This document shows, in pieces, positions 14,176 through 22,337 of a stretch of 37,081 nt of DNA. Each line of letters opens with the position of its first letter. Position 1 is the stretch's first letter. Source of the stretch: Candidatus Moranbacteria bacterium CG06_land_8_20_14_3_00_40_12 (lineage in GTDB: Bacteria; Patescibacteriota; Minisyncoccia; Moranbacterales; UBA2206); NCBI GenBank assembly GCA_002780175.1, contig PEVT01000008.1, positions 1 to 37,081 of the forward strand, read 5' to 3'. The notes under the pieces are model-generated. The model was not told where the DNA came from. It saw nothing but the letters and a program-made list of their open reading frames with translations, and searched no databases. The position numbers and the translations under genes were made by a program.

Positions 14176-15110
14176 TCTTTTTTCTTTAAATAACTAAAAA
14201 CGCTCTGCGCCGCAATCGCTCCTTCGGCGGCCGCGGTAATGATTTGGCGTAATTTATTGGATCCGGTGGTGATGTCGCCCGCCGCCCAAATTCCTTCGAT
14301 ATTCGTGGCGCCATCCGCGCTTATTTTAATATAGCCGCCTTCATCAACCGCCAAACCCAGATTCTGGATAAAATCCCCATCGGGATCGGCTCCCACTTCG
14401 ACAAAAAGACCGTCTATCAAAATTTCCAGCTGGCCCTTGATTTTTTTATCCAGTTTTATTTTTTCCACTTTTTCTTTTCCGCTAACCGCCAAAATGTTGG
14501 TGTTATAAATTATTTCTATTTTTTTATTTTCTTTTAATTGTTTTTTCCAATATTCTTCGGCGGGAAGTTCCGCTTTTCGATAAATTAAAAATACCTTGCC
14601 GGCCAATTGAGAAAGATGCACGGCGGCTCCGACCGCGCTGTTGCCTCCGCCCGCCACCGCTACGGTTTTATTTTTATAAAAAAATCCGTCGCAAGTGGCG
14701 CAATAAGAAACTCCTTTGCCCGCCAGTTCTTTCTCCCCGGAAATATTCAATTGCCGGCGCTTGGTGCCGGTGGCTAAGATAACGGCTCGGGCTAGAATAT
14801 TTTCTTTTTCCTGGATTTTTATTTCAAAAAGGCGCCGCGCTTTTATTTTTTTAATGGAGATTGCCCTGCCGATGATCATTCGGGGAGAATATTTTTTAGC
14901 ATGCTCTACCATTTTTTGAGAAAGATCGAAGCCGCTTAAGCCGGTTATTCCCGGATAATTGTCTATTTTATGGCTTTCCGAAATTAAGCCGCCCGGAACC
15001 ATTCCGATCACCGCGTGTTTTATTCCGTAGCGAGAGGCGTAAATAGAAGCCGAGAGCCCGGCTGGACCTGTTCCAATTATGGCCAAATCCCAAAATTTAT
15101 TTTCTTCCAT
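14172..15110 (-). CDS. trxB: thioredoxin reductase
   Basis: TrxB is an FAD enzyme that passes electrons from NADPH to thioredoxin. The 312-aa protein has the FAD-binding GTGPAGLSASIYASRYG near the N-terminus, the redox disulfide motif CATCD (about residues 137-140), the NAD(P)H-binding GGGNSAVGAAVHLSQLAG, and the C-terminal FAD motif GIWAAGDITTGS. Length is normal. The second nucleotide site is followed by IYRKAELPAEEYW, lacking the usual HRR-type NADPH phosphate contacts, so cofactor preference is uncertain. It lies between dnaN and dciA on the same strand, suggesting cotranscription. Confidence 0.95.
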   Translation of the reverse strand: MEENKFWDLAIIGTGPAGLSASIYASRYGIKHAVIGMVPGGLISESHKIDNYPGITGLSGFDLSQKMVEHAKKYSPRMIIGRAISIKKIKARRLFEIKIQEKENILARAVILATGTKRRQLNISGEKELAGKGVSYCATCDGFFYKNKTVAVAGGGNSAVGAAVHLSQLAGKVFLIYRKAELPAEEYWKKQLKENKKIEIIYNTNILAVSGKEKVEKIKLDKKIKGQLEILIDGLFVEVGADPDGDFIQNLGLAVDEGGYIKISADGATNIEGIWAAGDITTGSNKLRQIITAAAEGAIAAQSVFSYLKKKE

Positions 15111-15181
15111 AAAAATTTTTACCCTGTTTATTTTGTTAAGTTTCCGTGAGCAGGCGTTTAAAATGCTTTTCCGGATGATTT

Positions 15182-16348
15182 TTAGTTTTTAATCGGCATA
15201 ATAATATAAATGTAATCTTCCCCGAGAGTTTCTTTTTCCATATTTACCTCTTTGAGCGCCGCCGGAGAAGAACCGCTGTTGATTAACAGGGCTATTCGCG
15301 GAGTATTTAAGGTGTTCAGGCCTTCCAGGAGATATTTGGAGTTAAAAATAATTTCTTGGGATGGTCCTGTTATTTCCAGCTTAAGCTCCGAGGAGTTTTC
15401 GCCTATTTCCACGCTTCTGGCTTCAAAAACAACTTTTTTTTCATCACTATTTATTTTTATGCCGACTTCTCCCGATCTTCCGGAGGTAAAAACACTGGCC
15501 ATTTTAACAACGCCTTGGATTAATTCTTTTTCTCCCTGAATTGTTGTTTTGAATTCTTTAGGAATAATATTTTTATATTCCGGATATTTTCCATTAATCA
15601 GGCGTGAAACAATTTTAATGCCTTCCAGGTCGAAAAAAATCTGGCTGTTTTCTATGGTTATCTTAATTGCGCCCTCTTCGGCTTCATTTTGAATAATTCG
15701 GGATAATTCCAGAAGCGTGGCGGAAGGAATAATAATATTATTTTTTGATTTAATAAACATTTCATAGGCTTCCTTGTTGATATTTTCATTGTTTAATTTT
15801 AACTGACTTTCAGCTAAACGGAAGCTGTCAGTAGCCGCTAAAAAAAATCCCTGCGGATTTAAAATCATATTAACACCAGTAAGCTCCTGCCGGGTTTCGT
15901 TGTAACCAACGCAGGTAATTATTTTAGTAATGGCTTTTTTAAAAATAAAACTGGGAATGTTAATTAAAAAATCAGAGGTTTTTTGCGGAATTAACGGGAA
16001 ATCATCGGCCGGCAAGCCTTTAATGGTGGCCTTAAAATACCCGCTTTTTATTTTTAAACTTTGATCAACCGCCTCCAGGGTGATATTATTCTCTCCTAAA
16101 GAAGGCAGATTAGCGATAAAATTTCCGATTAATTTGGCGGGGATGGTTATTTTTCCTTCTTTTTCTATTTTAGCGCTGATTTTAATTATTACTCCAATTT
16201 CCAAATTAGTCGCCGAGAGTTTAAATATTCCCTTTTCCGTTTCAAAGAGAATGTTATTTAAAATCGGCAAGGTGTTTTGTTTAGAAACCACTCTTTCTAA
16301 ATTAAAAATAGCCTTCTTGAATTTTTCCCGGGTGCAAATAAGTTTCAT
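15182..16348 (-). CDS. dnaN: DNA polymerase III beta subunit (sliding clamp)
   Basis: DnaN forms the ring-shaped clamp that tethers DNA polymerase III to DNA. The 388-aa protein starts MKLICTREKFKKAIFNLERV and shows the three-domain clamp pattern: KQNTLPILNNILFE, then GVNMILNPQGFFLAATDSFRLAES in the middle, and a C-terminal domain with GEVGIKINSDEKKVVFEARS. The usual C-terminal M-P-[MIL]-[RK] end is present as IIMPIKN. It lies directly downstream of dnaA, separated by a very A/T-rich spacer. Confidence 0.97.
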   Translation of the reverse strand: MKLICTREKFKKAIFNLERVVSKQNTLPILNNILFETEKGIFKLSATNLEIGVIIKISAKIEKEGKITIPAKLIGNFIANLPSLGENNITLEAVDQSLKIKSGYFKATIKGLPADDFPLIPQKTSDFLINIPSFIFKKAITKIITCVGYNETRQELTGVNMILNPQGFFLAATDSFRLAESQLKLNNENINKEAYEMFIKSKNNIIIPSATLLELSRIIQNEAEEGAIKITIENSQIFFDLEGIKIVSRLINGKYPEYKNIIPKEFKTTIQGEKELIQGVVKMASVFTSGRSGEVGIKINSDEKKVVFEARSVEIGENSSELKLEITGPSQEIIFNSKYLLEGLNTLNTPRIALLINSGSSPAALKEVNMEKETLGEDYIYIIMPIKN

Positions 16349-16602
16349 AAATATTAATTACTATTTTATTTAAATATATTTTTTTAATTATTATTTATTA
16401 GTTTTTTGTAAATAGTGGAAAAAAGCAACTAGGGTTTCATTTAAAACAAAAAATAAATAAATAAAGGGGGAATAATATATTTTTTAAAGAGGATTTTTTT
16501 AATAATATATTTTTTAGGAAAATAATTAACCGTTTAAATTTTAAAATGAGAGGGTTTTTGTCAGGGTTATTAAGTTTTTTTAAGAGATTTTTCCACAAAT
16601 TA
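16349..16602. other. A/T-rich dnaA-dnaN spacer, candidate unwinding region of oriC
   Basis: The spacer is almost all A/T and contains a perfect 16-bp direct repeat, AATAATATATTTTTTA, at 16471-16486 and 16501-16516 (30-nt period). One near-consensus DnaA box, TTTTCCACA, lies at 16589-16597 beside the dnaA stop. Such a mix suits a DNA unwinding element, although the best DnaA box lies on the other side of dnaA. The dnaN promoter is presumably also here but cannot be singled out. Confidence 0.5.
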
Positions 16603-17979
16603 TCAACCAAGAGAATATAATTGTTTCTTTAAAATATCCATTTCTTTTATGAGTTTTTCGTTAAAAGTCAATTCTTTTTTTATTTTTTCAAAAGCGTAAA
16701 TAGCCGTAGTGTGATCTTTCCCTCCCAGACGCTCTCCGATTCCCGGATAAGAATAATTAAGCTCGCTTCTCATTAAATACATAACGATTTGGCGCGGCCG
16801 GACAATCTCTCTCTTGCGAATTTTTATCAATAAATCATCCGGCTTGATTTCATAAAAATCCGAAACAATCTTAATGATGTGCTTGTAAGTAATACTCCCC
16901 CTTTTACTGCTGGAAACTATTTCTGAAAGAAGCGCTGAAACGAATTTCAGGGTAATTTTTTCTTGAGTAAGCTGGGCGGAAGCGGAAACGCGATTTAGGG
17001 CTCCTTCTAACTCGCGGATATTGCTGGTAATATTGGAAGCGATAAATTCTAACGCCTCGTCTTCTATAATTAATCCTTCATTTAAAGCTTTTTTTCTTAA
17101 AATAGCCATGCGGGTTTCAAAATCAGCTTGGCCGATATCAGCAATCATCCCGCCTTCAAAACGGGAACGCAACCTTTCTTCCAAAGTGGGAATGGCCTTG
17201 GGCGGGCAATCACTGCTTAAAACAATCTGTTTGTTCAGCTGATAAAGAAAATTAAAGATATGGAAAAATTCTTCCTGGGTTTTCTCTTTTCCGGAAAGAA
17301 ACTGAATATCGTCAATGATTAGCAGATCAATTTTTTGATAAAGATCCTTAAACTCGCTCACCCTTTGATTTTTTATGGATTCAATTAAATCGCCGGTGAA
17401 TCTTTCCGAGGAAGTGTATCTTATTTTACAGTCCGGGTCTTTTTTAAACACTTCATTGCCGATAGATTGCAAGAGATGGGTTTTTCCCAGACCCACTCCT
17501 CCATAAATAAAAAGCGGGTTATAAATTTTTCCCAAGTTTTGGGAAACCACGTAGCAAGCGGCCCTGGCCAATTCGTTGCTTCCTCCGACGATAAAATTTT
17601 CAAAAGTGTATTTAGGATTAAGATTGTTTTTTTGATTGATGTCGAAATCTTTTAAAACGGTTTTTTGGGGAGACGGGACTTTGGGAGGAGGTAAAATAGC
17701 GTCTAATTTGTTTTCTTTAAAGCTGTTTTGATAGTTAGTAACAATAGAACAAGAAACTTCTTTGACATCGCTCTGAATATTGCGGAGCGCTCTAAGAATA
17801 TAGAGCTTATATTTGTTTTCCAGCCATTCTTTGGCAAAACCATTGGGAACTCCAATAAAAACCTTCCCGTCTTTATTGGATAAGATGGAAGTATTTTTAA
17901 ACCAAGTGATAAAATTAGCCTTAGAAATAGAAAGCTCTATTTCTCCCAGAACCGCTTGCCAAAGTTCTTCATTAGTCAT
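16603..17979 (-). CDS. dnaA: chromosomal replication initiator DnaA
   Basis: DnaA binds DnaA boxes at oriC and melts the origin. The 458-aa protein has the N-terminal helicase/loader-interacting domain (WQAVLGEIELSISKANFITWF), a linker of about 35 residues, the AAA+ domain with Walker A GGVGLGKTHLLQ and Walker B LLIIDDIQFLSGKE, and the C-terminal helix-turn-helix DNA-binding domain with the signature YPGIGERLGGKDHTTAIYA. It is a normal length. It is read divergently from rpmH, the classic arrangement around an origin. The ATG at 17979 follows a TATACT promoter about 40 nt upstream. Confidence 0.98.
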   Translation of the reverse strand: MTNEELWQAVLGEIELSISKANFITWFKNTSILSNKDGKVFIGVPNGFAKEWLENKYKLYILRALRNIQSDVKEVSCSIVTNYQNSFKENKLDAILPPPKVPSPQKTVLKDFDINQKNNLNPKYTFENFIVGGSNELARAACYVVSQNLGKIYNPLFIYGGVGLGKTHLLQSIGNEVFKKDPDCKIRYTSSERFTGDLIESIKNQRVSEFKDLYQKIDLLIIDDIQFLSGKEKTQEEFFHIFNFLYQLNKQIVLSSDCPPKAIPTLEERLRSRFEGGMIADIGQADFETRMAILRKKALNEGLIIEDEALEFIASNITSNIRELEGALNRVSASAQLTQEKITLKFVSALLSEIVSSSKRGSITYKHIIKIVSDFYEIKPDDLLIKIRKREIVRPRQIVMYLMRSELNYSYPGIGERLGGKDHTTAIYAFEKIKKELTFNEKLIKEMDILKKQLYSLG

Positions 17980-18015
17980 ATGCGTTTTGTTTGAACCCCC
18001 TTTTACTGTTTAAGA

Positions 18016-18024
18016 AGTATAGCA
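18016..18024 (-). promoter_or_regulatory. dnaA promoter, extended -10
   Basis: Read on the minus strand, TGCTATACT gives an extended -10 with TATACT at 18021-18016. A weak -35-like TAGACT lies about 18 nt further upstream. It matches the TGTGCTATAAT-like pattern of the other promoters in the window and lies inside the putative origin spacer, where DnaA binding could autoregulate it. Confidence 0.5.
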
Positions 18025-18130
18025 TAAAAAATAATTCACAGTCTAGAATGATTGGGGATAAAAATGTGGATAAACTGTTTATTAAAAACAAAAAAACCAT
18101 TCTAAGTGTCTTTAAAAATCAAATTTTTAA

Positions 18131-18159
18131 TTGACTTAGTTTATGATAATTGATAAGAT
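18131..18159 (+). promoter_or_regulatory. rpmH-rnpA-yidC promoter
   Basis: TTGACT (18131-18136) and TAAGAT (18154-18159) are separated by exactly 17 nt, a good sigma-70-type promoter. It reads into rpmH, whose ATG is about 40 nt beyond the expected start. AAGGA at 18189-18193 serves as a ribosome binding site, one of the few clear ones here. Confidence 0.65.
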
Positions 18160-18204
18160 TTTAAATAGTTAGTTTAATTGGTAATTTTAAGGAAAACAAA
18201 TCCC

Positions 18205-18342
18205 ATGAGTCAAACCTATAAACCCAAAAAGTTGAAAAGAAAAAGAAAACATGGTTTTAAAAAAAGAAGTCAAACTAAAGACGGTCGCGAAGTAATGAAG
18301 CGCCGAAGAAGAAAGGGTCGGAAAAAAATCACCACGGTATAA
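18205..18342 (+). CDS. rpmH: 50S ribosomal protein L34
   Basis: This 45-aa, very basic protein is ribosomal protein L34. The family core is recognisable as [20 protein letters not shown] followed by [15 protein letters not shown]; the common bacterial form is TYQPSxRKRKRxHGFRxRM. It begins MSQTYKPKK at an ATG 11 nt after AAGGA. rpmH-rnpA-yidC-jag is a very conserved order next to dnaA. L34 assembles into the large ribosomal subunit near 23S rRNA. Confidence 0.95.
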   Translation: MSQTYKPKKLKRKRKHGFKKRSQTKDGREVMKRRRRKGRKKITTV

Positions 18343-18364
18343 ATCTGTTTAAAAATGCTTTTCA

Positions 18365-18778
18365 ATGCTCCCTTTTAACAACCGTTTATTTAAAAAAAGA
18401 GATTTCGCCAAAGTTCAGAAGATGGGCCGTTTTTTTAATTCCGACCAGATAAGCTTAAAAGTTTTAAAAAATGGCTTAGATGAAACCAGAATCGGTATTA
18501 TTGTCGGTAAAAAATTTTCCGTGAAAGCAGTAGAGCGAAACAATATGAAAAGAAAATTACGGGAAATTACCCGCCAGGAAATTAAGCAGATAAAAAAAGG
18601 CTGGGACGTGGTTATTATGGTTAAAGAAAGCCAAAATAAGGCAAGAACCAGCGAAACGTTAAAAGTAGCTATAAAAAAAATATTAAAAGAAGCCCAAATA
18701 ATTAATTACCTGTCTTCCGGCCCGCTCCGCCGAATCGAGGCGAGCAGGCAGGGCAAAAAAAAGAATGGTTATTTTTGA
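18365..18778 (+). CDS. rnpA: ribonuclease P protein component
   Basis: RnpA is the protein cofactor of the RNase P ribozyme, which trims tRNA 5' leaders. The 137-aa protein has the N-terminal NRLFKKRDFAKVQKMGRFFN, a central IGIIVGKKFSVKAVERNNMKRKLRE (the RNR-type RNA-binding motif) and a helix ending in KKILKEAQI. The last about 19 residues (SGPLRRIEASRQGKKKNGYF) are unlike RnpA and are encoded by a GC-rich palindrome (18717-18754). This element seems to have extended the protein until it overlaps yidC by 14 nt. The core enzyme should be unaffected. Confidence 0.94.
   Translation: MLPFNNRLFKKRDFAKVQKMGRFFNSDQISLKVLKNGLDETRIGIIVGKKFSVKAVERNNMKRKLREITRQEIKQIKKGWDVVIMVKESQNKARTSETLKVAIKKILKEAQIINYLSSGPLRRIEASRQGKKKNGYF
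18717..18754. repeat. GC-rich palindromic element in the rnpA 3' end
   Basis: CCGGCCCGCTCCGCC (18717-18731) and GGCGAGCAGGCAGGGC (18739-18754) form imperfect inverted arms around GAATCGA. The GC content contrasts strongly with the A/T-rich gene, and the words match the CCTGCC/GGCAGG family seen between genes and inside the ATP-grasp gene. Confidence 0.6.
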
Positions 18779-19544
18779 CCAATTTGTCTATATTCCCATC
18801 TATAATTTATTGGTTTTTGTGTATAATCTGCTTCCTTTTAAGGATTTCGGGGTAGCCATTATTGTAGTTACTTTGATAATCAAGTTTTTACTGATTCCTT
18901 TAAGCCGCAAGCAAATCGAATCCCAGAAGAAAATGACCGAATTACAACCTAAAATCAAAGAACTTCAGAAAAAATACAAAGATGACAAAGAAAAACAAAG
19001 TCGGGCGTTGATGGATCTTTATAAAACCCACAAATCCAATCCCTTTTCCGGCTGTTTGCCCATGATTGTCCAGCTGGTCTTTTTAATCGCTATTTATCGA
19101 GTTCTTTTTAATATTTCCCAGGCTAATTTAATGATAAATGGAAACATTCTTTATGATTTTATTAAAAATCCCGATCAAATAAACAAAATGTTTTTAGGTA
19201 TCATAGATCTTTCTACGGCGGTAAACCTGGGACACATCTCTTTTTCCGAAGCGCCAAAGATTATTTTAGTGCTTTTAGCGGCTCTTTCACAGTTTTTTCA
19301 GAGTAAAATGCTTATGGCTAAGCAAAAAACAGCTTCTAATTTTCCCAAGGATGATAAAATGGACTTTTCTCAAATAATGTCCAAACAAATGCTTTTTTTA
19401 GGACCGTTGCTGACTCTTTTTATCGGAGTGAAATTTCCCTCCGGCTTGGCTCTTTATTGGCTTGTTTCAACAATTTTTATGATTATTCAACAACATTTTT
19501 TGAAAAAAGAAAACGAAGCAATCCTTTTGCAAAAAGTTAAATAA
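18765..19544 (+). CDS. yidC: membrane protein insertase YidC/SpoIIIJ
   Basis: YidC inserts and folds proteins in the cytoplasmic membrane. The 259-aa protein is the short Gram-positive-like form without the large periplasmic domain. The conserved core has helix 1 FGVAIIVVTLIIKFLLIPLS, a charged coiled-coil loop (QKKMTELQPKIKELQKKYKD), NPFSGCLPMIVQLVFLIAIYRVLF, and the final helix with FPSGLALYWLVSTIFMIIQQ. It overlaps rnpA and is followed closely by jag, the usual partner. Confidence 0.95.
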   Translation: MVIFDQFVYIPIYNLLVFVYNLLPFKDFGVAIIVVTLIIKFLLIPLSRKQIESQKKMTELQPKIKELQKKYKDDKEKQSRALMDLYKTHKSNPFSGCLPMIVQLVFLIAIYRVLFNISQANLMINGNILYDFIKNPDQINKMFLGIIDLSTAVNLGHISFSEAPKIILVLLAALSQFFQSKMLMAKQKTASNFPKDDKMDFSQIMSKQMLFLGPLLTLFIGVKFPSGLALYWLVSTIFMIIQQHFLKKENEAILLQKVK

Positions 19545-19559
19545 ACTATATTTTTTAAG

Positions 19560-20036
19560 ATGGAAGAATTAAAAATAGATGAAATTAAAGCGCTAATGAA
19601 GGAAGTTATTGAAAAAATGGGTTTTTCCTGCCAGGAAATAGAAATTAATCAACAAAAAAACCAGGAAGAGGAAATGTTTGTTGTTAATATTAAAACCCCG
19701 GATTCAAGCTTTCTGATTGGCCAATATGGAGCGAATTTACAATCATTGCAGCATCTAATGCGCGTTTTAACGCGGAAAAAGATTCAGGAAAGAATTAAGT
19801 TTATTTTAGACATTAATTCCTATCGAAAGAAAAAAAACGATGCGGTAGTTCGCTTAGCTAAAGAAGCGGCCGAACAAGCCCTAAGGGGAAAAAGAGCTAT
19901 TGTTATGCGTCCCATGTCTCCTTATGAAAGAAGGCTTATTCATATGGAATTTTCGGAAAATGACCAAATAAAAACAGAAAGCATTGGCGAAGGCGAAGAA
20001 AGAAAGGTTGTTATTAAGCCTCTAAATTTATTATAG
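19560..20036 (+). CDS. jag: Jag/KhpB-type RNA-binding protein (KH and R3H domains)
   Basis: The 158-aa protein has a KH domain at about 45-95 (SFLIGQYGANLQSLQHLMRVLTRK is the GxxG-containing segment; here IGQYGANL) and an R3H domain at about 98-158 with RLAKEAAEQALRGKRAIVMRPMSPYERRLIHMEF, which holds the R-x3-H signature. Jag/KhpB proteins bind RNA and affect cell-wall elongation and division in Gram-positives. No N-terminal Jag_N domain is evident. It lies 15 nt after yidC, as expected. Confidence 0.93.
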   Translation: MEELKIDEIKALMKEVIEKMGFSCQEIEINQQKNQEEEMFVVNIKTPDSSFLIGQYGANLQSLQHLMRVLTRKKIQERIKFILDINSYRKKKNDAVVRLAKEAAEQALRGKRAIVMRPMSPYERRLIHMEFSENDQIKTESIGEGEERKVVIKPLNLL

Positions 20037-20041
20037 CTCTT

Positions 20042-21490
20042 ATGGCGGAAATTGTCGGGAGAAAAATAGCTTTAAATGTTTTGGTTAATAGTTGCGCCAA
20101 GGTGCTCTCCACTGTCTTAGCGCTGGTTTCCGTGGGTTTTATCACGCGTTATTTGGGTGCGGAAGGTTTTGGCAACTACGCTACTGCCGTGGCTTTTCTT
20201 TCTCTTTTTTCGGCAATGGCCGATCTGGGCCTGTATAATATTGCTACCCGTGAAATCTCCCGTTTTGGAGCCGACGAGAAAAAAATAATGGGTAATGTTC
20301 TTTCTTTGAGAATTATCACTTCAACCACTGTTCTCGCCCTAACTCCGCTGATCATCTTTTTTTTACCTTATTCGCGAGAGATTAAAGAAGGGATTGTTAT
20401 CGTGGCGATGGCTTTTTTGTTTTCCTCCGGTTATCAATCATTAAACGGAATTTTTCAAAAAAATTTGGCGATGTATAAAGTAGCCATCGGAGAATTAACA
20501 GGAAAGGTGGTTCAAGTGGCTACAGTTATCCTGACGACTGTCAATAACTGGGGATTTGATTGGATAATTATGGCCATGTTGTTCAATATGGCGGTGAGCT
20601 TTGGGATTATTTTTTTCTGGTCCCGGAAATACATTAAAATAAAATTGCAATTTGATTTTACTTACTGGAGAGAATTTTTAACAGAGTCTTTGCCGATGGG
20701 AGCGGTAGCCATTATTTCTTTTGTGTATTTTAAGATGGATACTATTCTACTTTCTATCATGAAAAACGGAACAGAGGTGGGTATTTATAACGCAGCTTAT
20801 AAGGTTTTAGAAAATTCTACTTTTTTCCCGGCGCTTATTTGCGGATTAGTGTTGCCCATAATGTCGCGGGATATCTTTACGAATCGGAAAAGCTTTCAAA
20901 TAATTTCCGACCAAACTTTAAAATTTTTTATTCTCTTAATCGTTCCGCTCACAGTGGCGACCTTATTTCTGGCAGAAGGGATTATTGGTTTAATTGGCGG
21001 AGCGGGCTTTGCTGAATCGGCTCATGTGTTGAGAATCTTAATTTTTGCTTTAGCTTTAATATTTTTCGGGCACTTTTTTAATGCGATTTTAATCGTGGCT
21101 AACCTGCAAAAAAAATTAATGCTAGTTTTGTTGGCAGCCGCGGCGGTTAACATCTCTCTCAATTTTATAGCCATCCCCCGTTTCTCATATCTGGGCGCTG
21201 CTTATGTTTCAGTCGTGACAGAATTGTTGGTCGTTTTTTTGACCGCCTATCTGGTTATTGCCAAAGTAAAATATTATCCCCAAGTAGACAAGCTGGCTAA
21301 AATTCTTTTAGCCGGTCTGCTGATGAGCCTCTTCCTCTTTGTTTTTCGGGGAAAAAACTTTTTTATTTTAGCTTCCGCCAGTTTTTTAATATATTTTCTG
21401 GCTCTTTGGCTGTTGCGGGTAATAAAAAATTCGGAAATTATGAGCTTAATCAGCCGGAAAGGAGTGGAAGAATATGAAGAAACACCCTAA
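20042..21490 (+). CDS. polysaccharide flippase (Wzx/MATE-like)
   Basis: The 482-aa protein has about 12-14 transmembrane helices and begins ALNVLVNSCAKVLSTVLALVSVGFITRYLGAEGFGNYATAVAF, the typical opening of polysaccharide biosynthesis flippases. The family moves lipid-linked sugar repeat units across the membrane. It starts five nt after jag and its end overlaps the next gene by 17 nt, so it heads a tight polysaccharide operon. AAAGGAG near 21458, inside its end, serves as ribosome binding site for the downstream gene. Confidence 0.9.
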   Translation: MAEIVGRKIALNVLVNSCAKVLSTVLALVSVGFITRYLGAEGFGNYATAVAFLSLFSAMADLGLYNIATREISRFGADEKKIMGNVLSLRIITSTTVLALTPLIIFFLPYSREIKEGIVIVAMAFLFSSGYQSLNGIFQKNLAMYKVAIGELTGKVVQVATVILTTVNNWGFDWIIMAMLFNMAVSFGIIFFWSRKYIKIKLQFDFTYWREFLTESLPMGAVAIISFVYFKMDTILLSIMKNGTEVGIYNAAYKVLENSTFFPALICGLVLPIMSRDIFTNRKSFQIISDQTLKFFILLIVPLTVATLFLAEGIIGLIGGAGFAESAHVLRILIFALALIFFGHFFNAILIVANLQKKLMLVLLAAAAVNISLNFIAIPRFSYLGAAYVSVVTELLVVFLTAYLVIAKVKYYPQVDKLAKILLAGLLMSLFLFVFRGKNFFILASASFLIYFLALWLLRVIKNSEIMSLISRKGVEEYEETP

Positions 21491-22337
21491 AGTTTTTATT
21501 ATTATCTTGAATTATAACGGACTGGATGTTCTTAAAAAATGTCTTACCAGCGTCTTTAAAATTGATTATTCAAATTTTGAAATTATTTTGGTGGATAATA
21601 ATTCCTCGGACGGTTCTTTGGAAATGGCTAAAACTAATTTTTCCAAAGCTATTTTTATAAAAAACGAAGAGAACCTGGGATTCGCGGCTGGTAATAATGT
21701 CGGGATTAAATTTGCCCTGGAAAGAGCGGCTGATTTCATTTTGCTTCTTAATAGCGATGTGGAAGTTGAAAAAAACTTTCTTACCCAATTGATGGATAAT
21801 GTGGCGGATAAGGAAGAAATCGGCTTGGCCAGCCCGGTTATTTTTGACGGTCAAACCAGGGAAATCTGGTTTTCCGGAGGACATATAAACTGGTGGAGAT
21901 TAAAAACGGTTCATGAAAAAAACATCCGGACTGAAAAAATTTTTAATTCCGGGTTTATTACCGGCTGCGCGATGCTGGTTCGAGCCGCGGTTTTTCAAAA
22001 AATCGGTCTTTTGGATGAAAGATTCTTTCTCTATTGGGAAGACGCCGATTTTAGTTTAAAATCAAAAAAAGCCGACTTTCAAAATGTAATCGTTTCTTCC
22101 AGTTGGATCTACCACTTTGAAAAAAGCCGGGAAAATCCGGAAAATAAAACTTATTGGCTGGTGGTTTCCGGATTGATTTTTTTCCAAAAAAATGCCGGCT
22201 TTTTCTTCAAGGTCTGGGGATTTTTTTACTTAAAAATGCGAAAAATAAAAAATTGGCTGGATGTTAAAATAAAAAAAGACCAGATTTCCTTAATGGTTCA
22301 AAAAGCTTATCGGGATTTTAAAAATGCCCAATTTTAA
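21474..22337 (+). CDS. family 2 glycosyltransferase (rhamnosyltransferase-like)
   Basis: The 287-aa enzyme has a GT-A fold of family GT2. Key parts are FIIILNYNGLDVLKKCL with VDNNSSDGS (nucleotide-sugar binding), NLGFAAGNNVGI, LLLNSDVEV (the DxD-like site, here SDV), and GCAMLVRAAVFQKIGLLDERFFLYWEDADFSLK with the catalytic ED. These enzymes transfer sugars such as rhamnose onto growing surface glycans. A good AAAGGAG site precedes the ATG. It overlaps the next glycosyltransferase by 14 nt. Confidence 0.92.
   Translation: MKKHPKVFIIILNYNGLDVLKKCLTSVFKIDYSNFEIILVDNNSSDGSLEMAKTNFSKAIFIKNEENLGFAAGNNVGIKFALERAADFILLLNSDVEVEKNFLTQLMDNVADKEEIGLASPVIFDGQTREIWFSGGHINWWRLKTVHEKNIRTEKIFNSGFITGCAMLVRAAVFQKIGLLDERFFLYWEDADFSLKSKKADFQNVIVSSSWIYHFEKSRENPENKTYWLVVSGLIFFQKNAGFFFKVWGFFYLKMRKIKNWLDVKIKKDQISLMVQKAYRDFKNAQF

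Larger units (their letters stand above)
17980..18204. other. dnaA-rpmH spacer with DnaA boxes, candidate oriC
   Basis: TGTGGATAA at 18065-18073 is a perfect DnaA box (TTATCCACA on the minus strand). TGGGGATAA at 18053-18061, 12 nt away in the same orientation, differs at one base. The divergent dnaA and rpmH promoters flank them. Together with the A/T-rich dnaA-dnaN spacer, this makes the dnaA locus the likely origin, possibly bipartite. Confidence 0.6.

Noticed and set aside
18817-18826. TGTGTATAATC as an internal promoter in yidC.
   Set aside because: It lies within the coding start of yidC with no separate downstream gene needing it; a chance match in A/T-rich sequence is likely.
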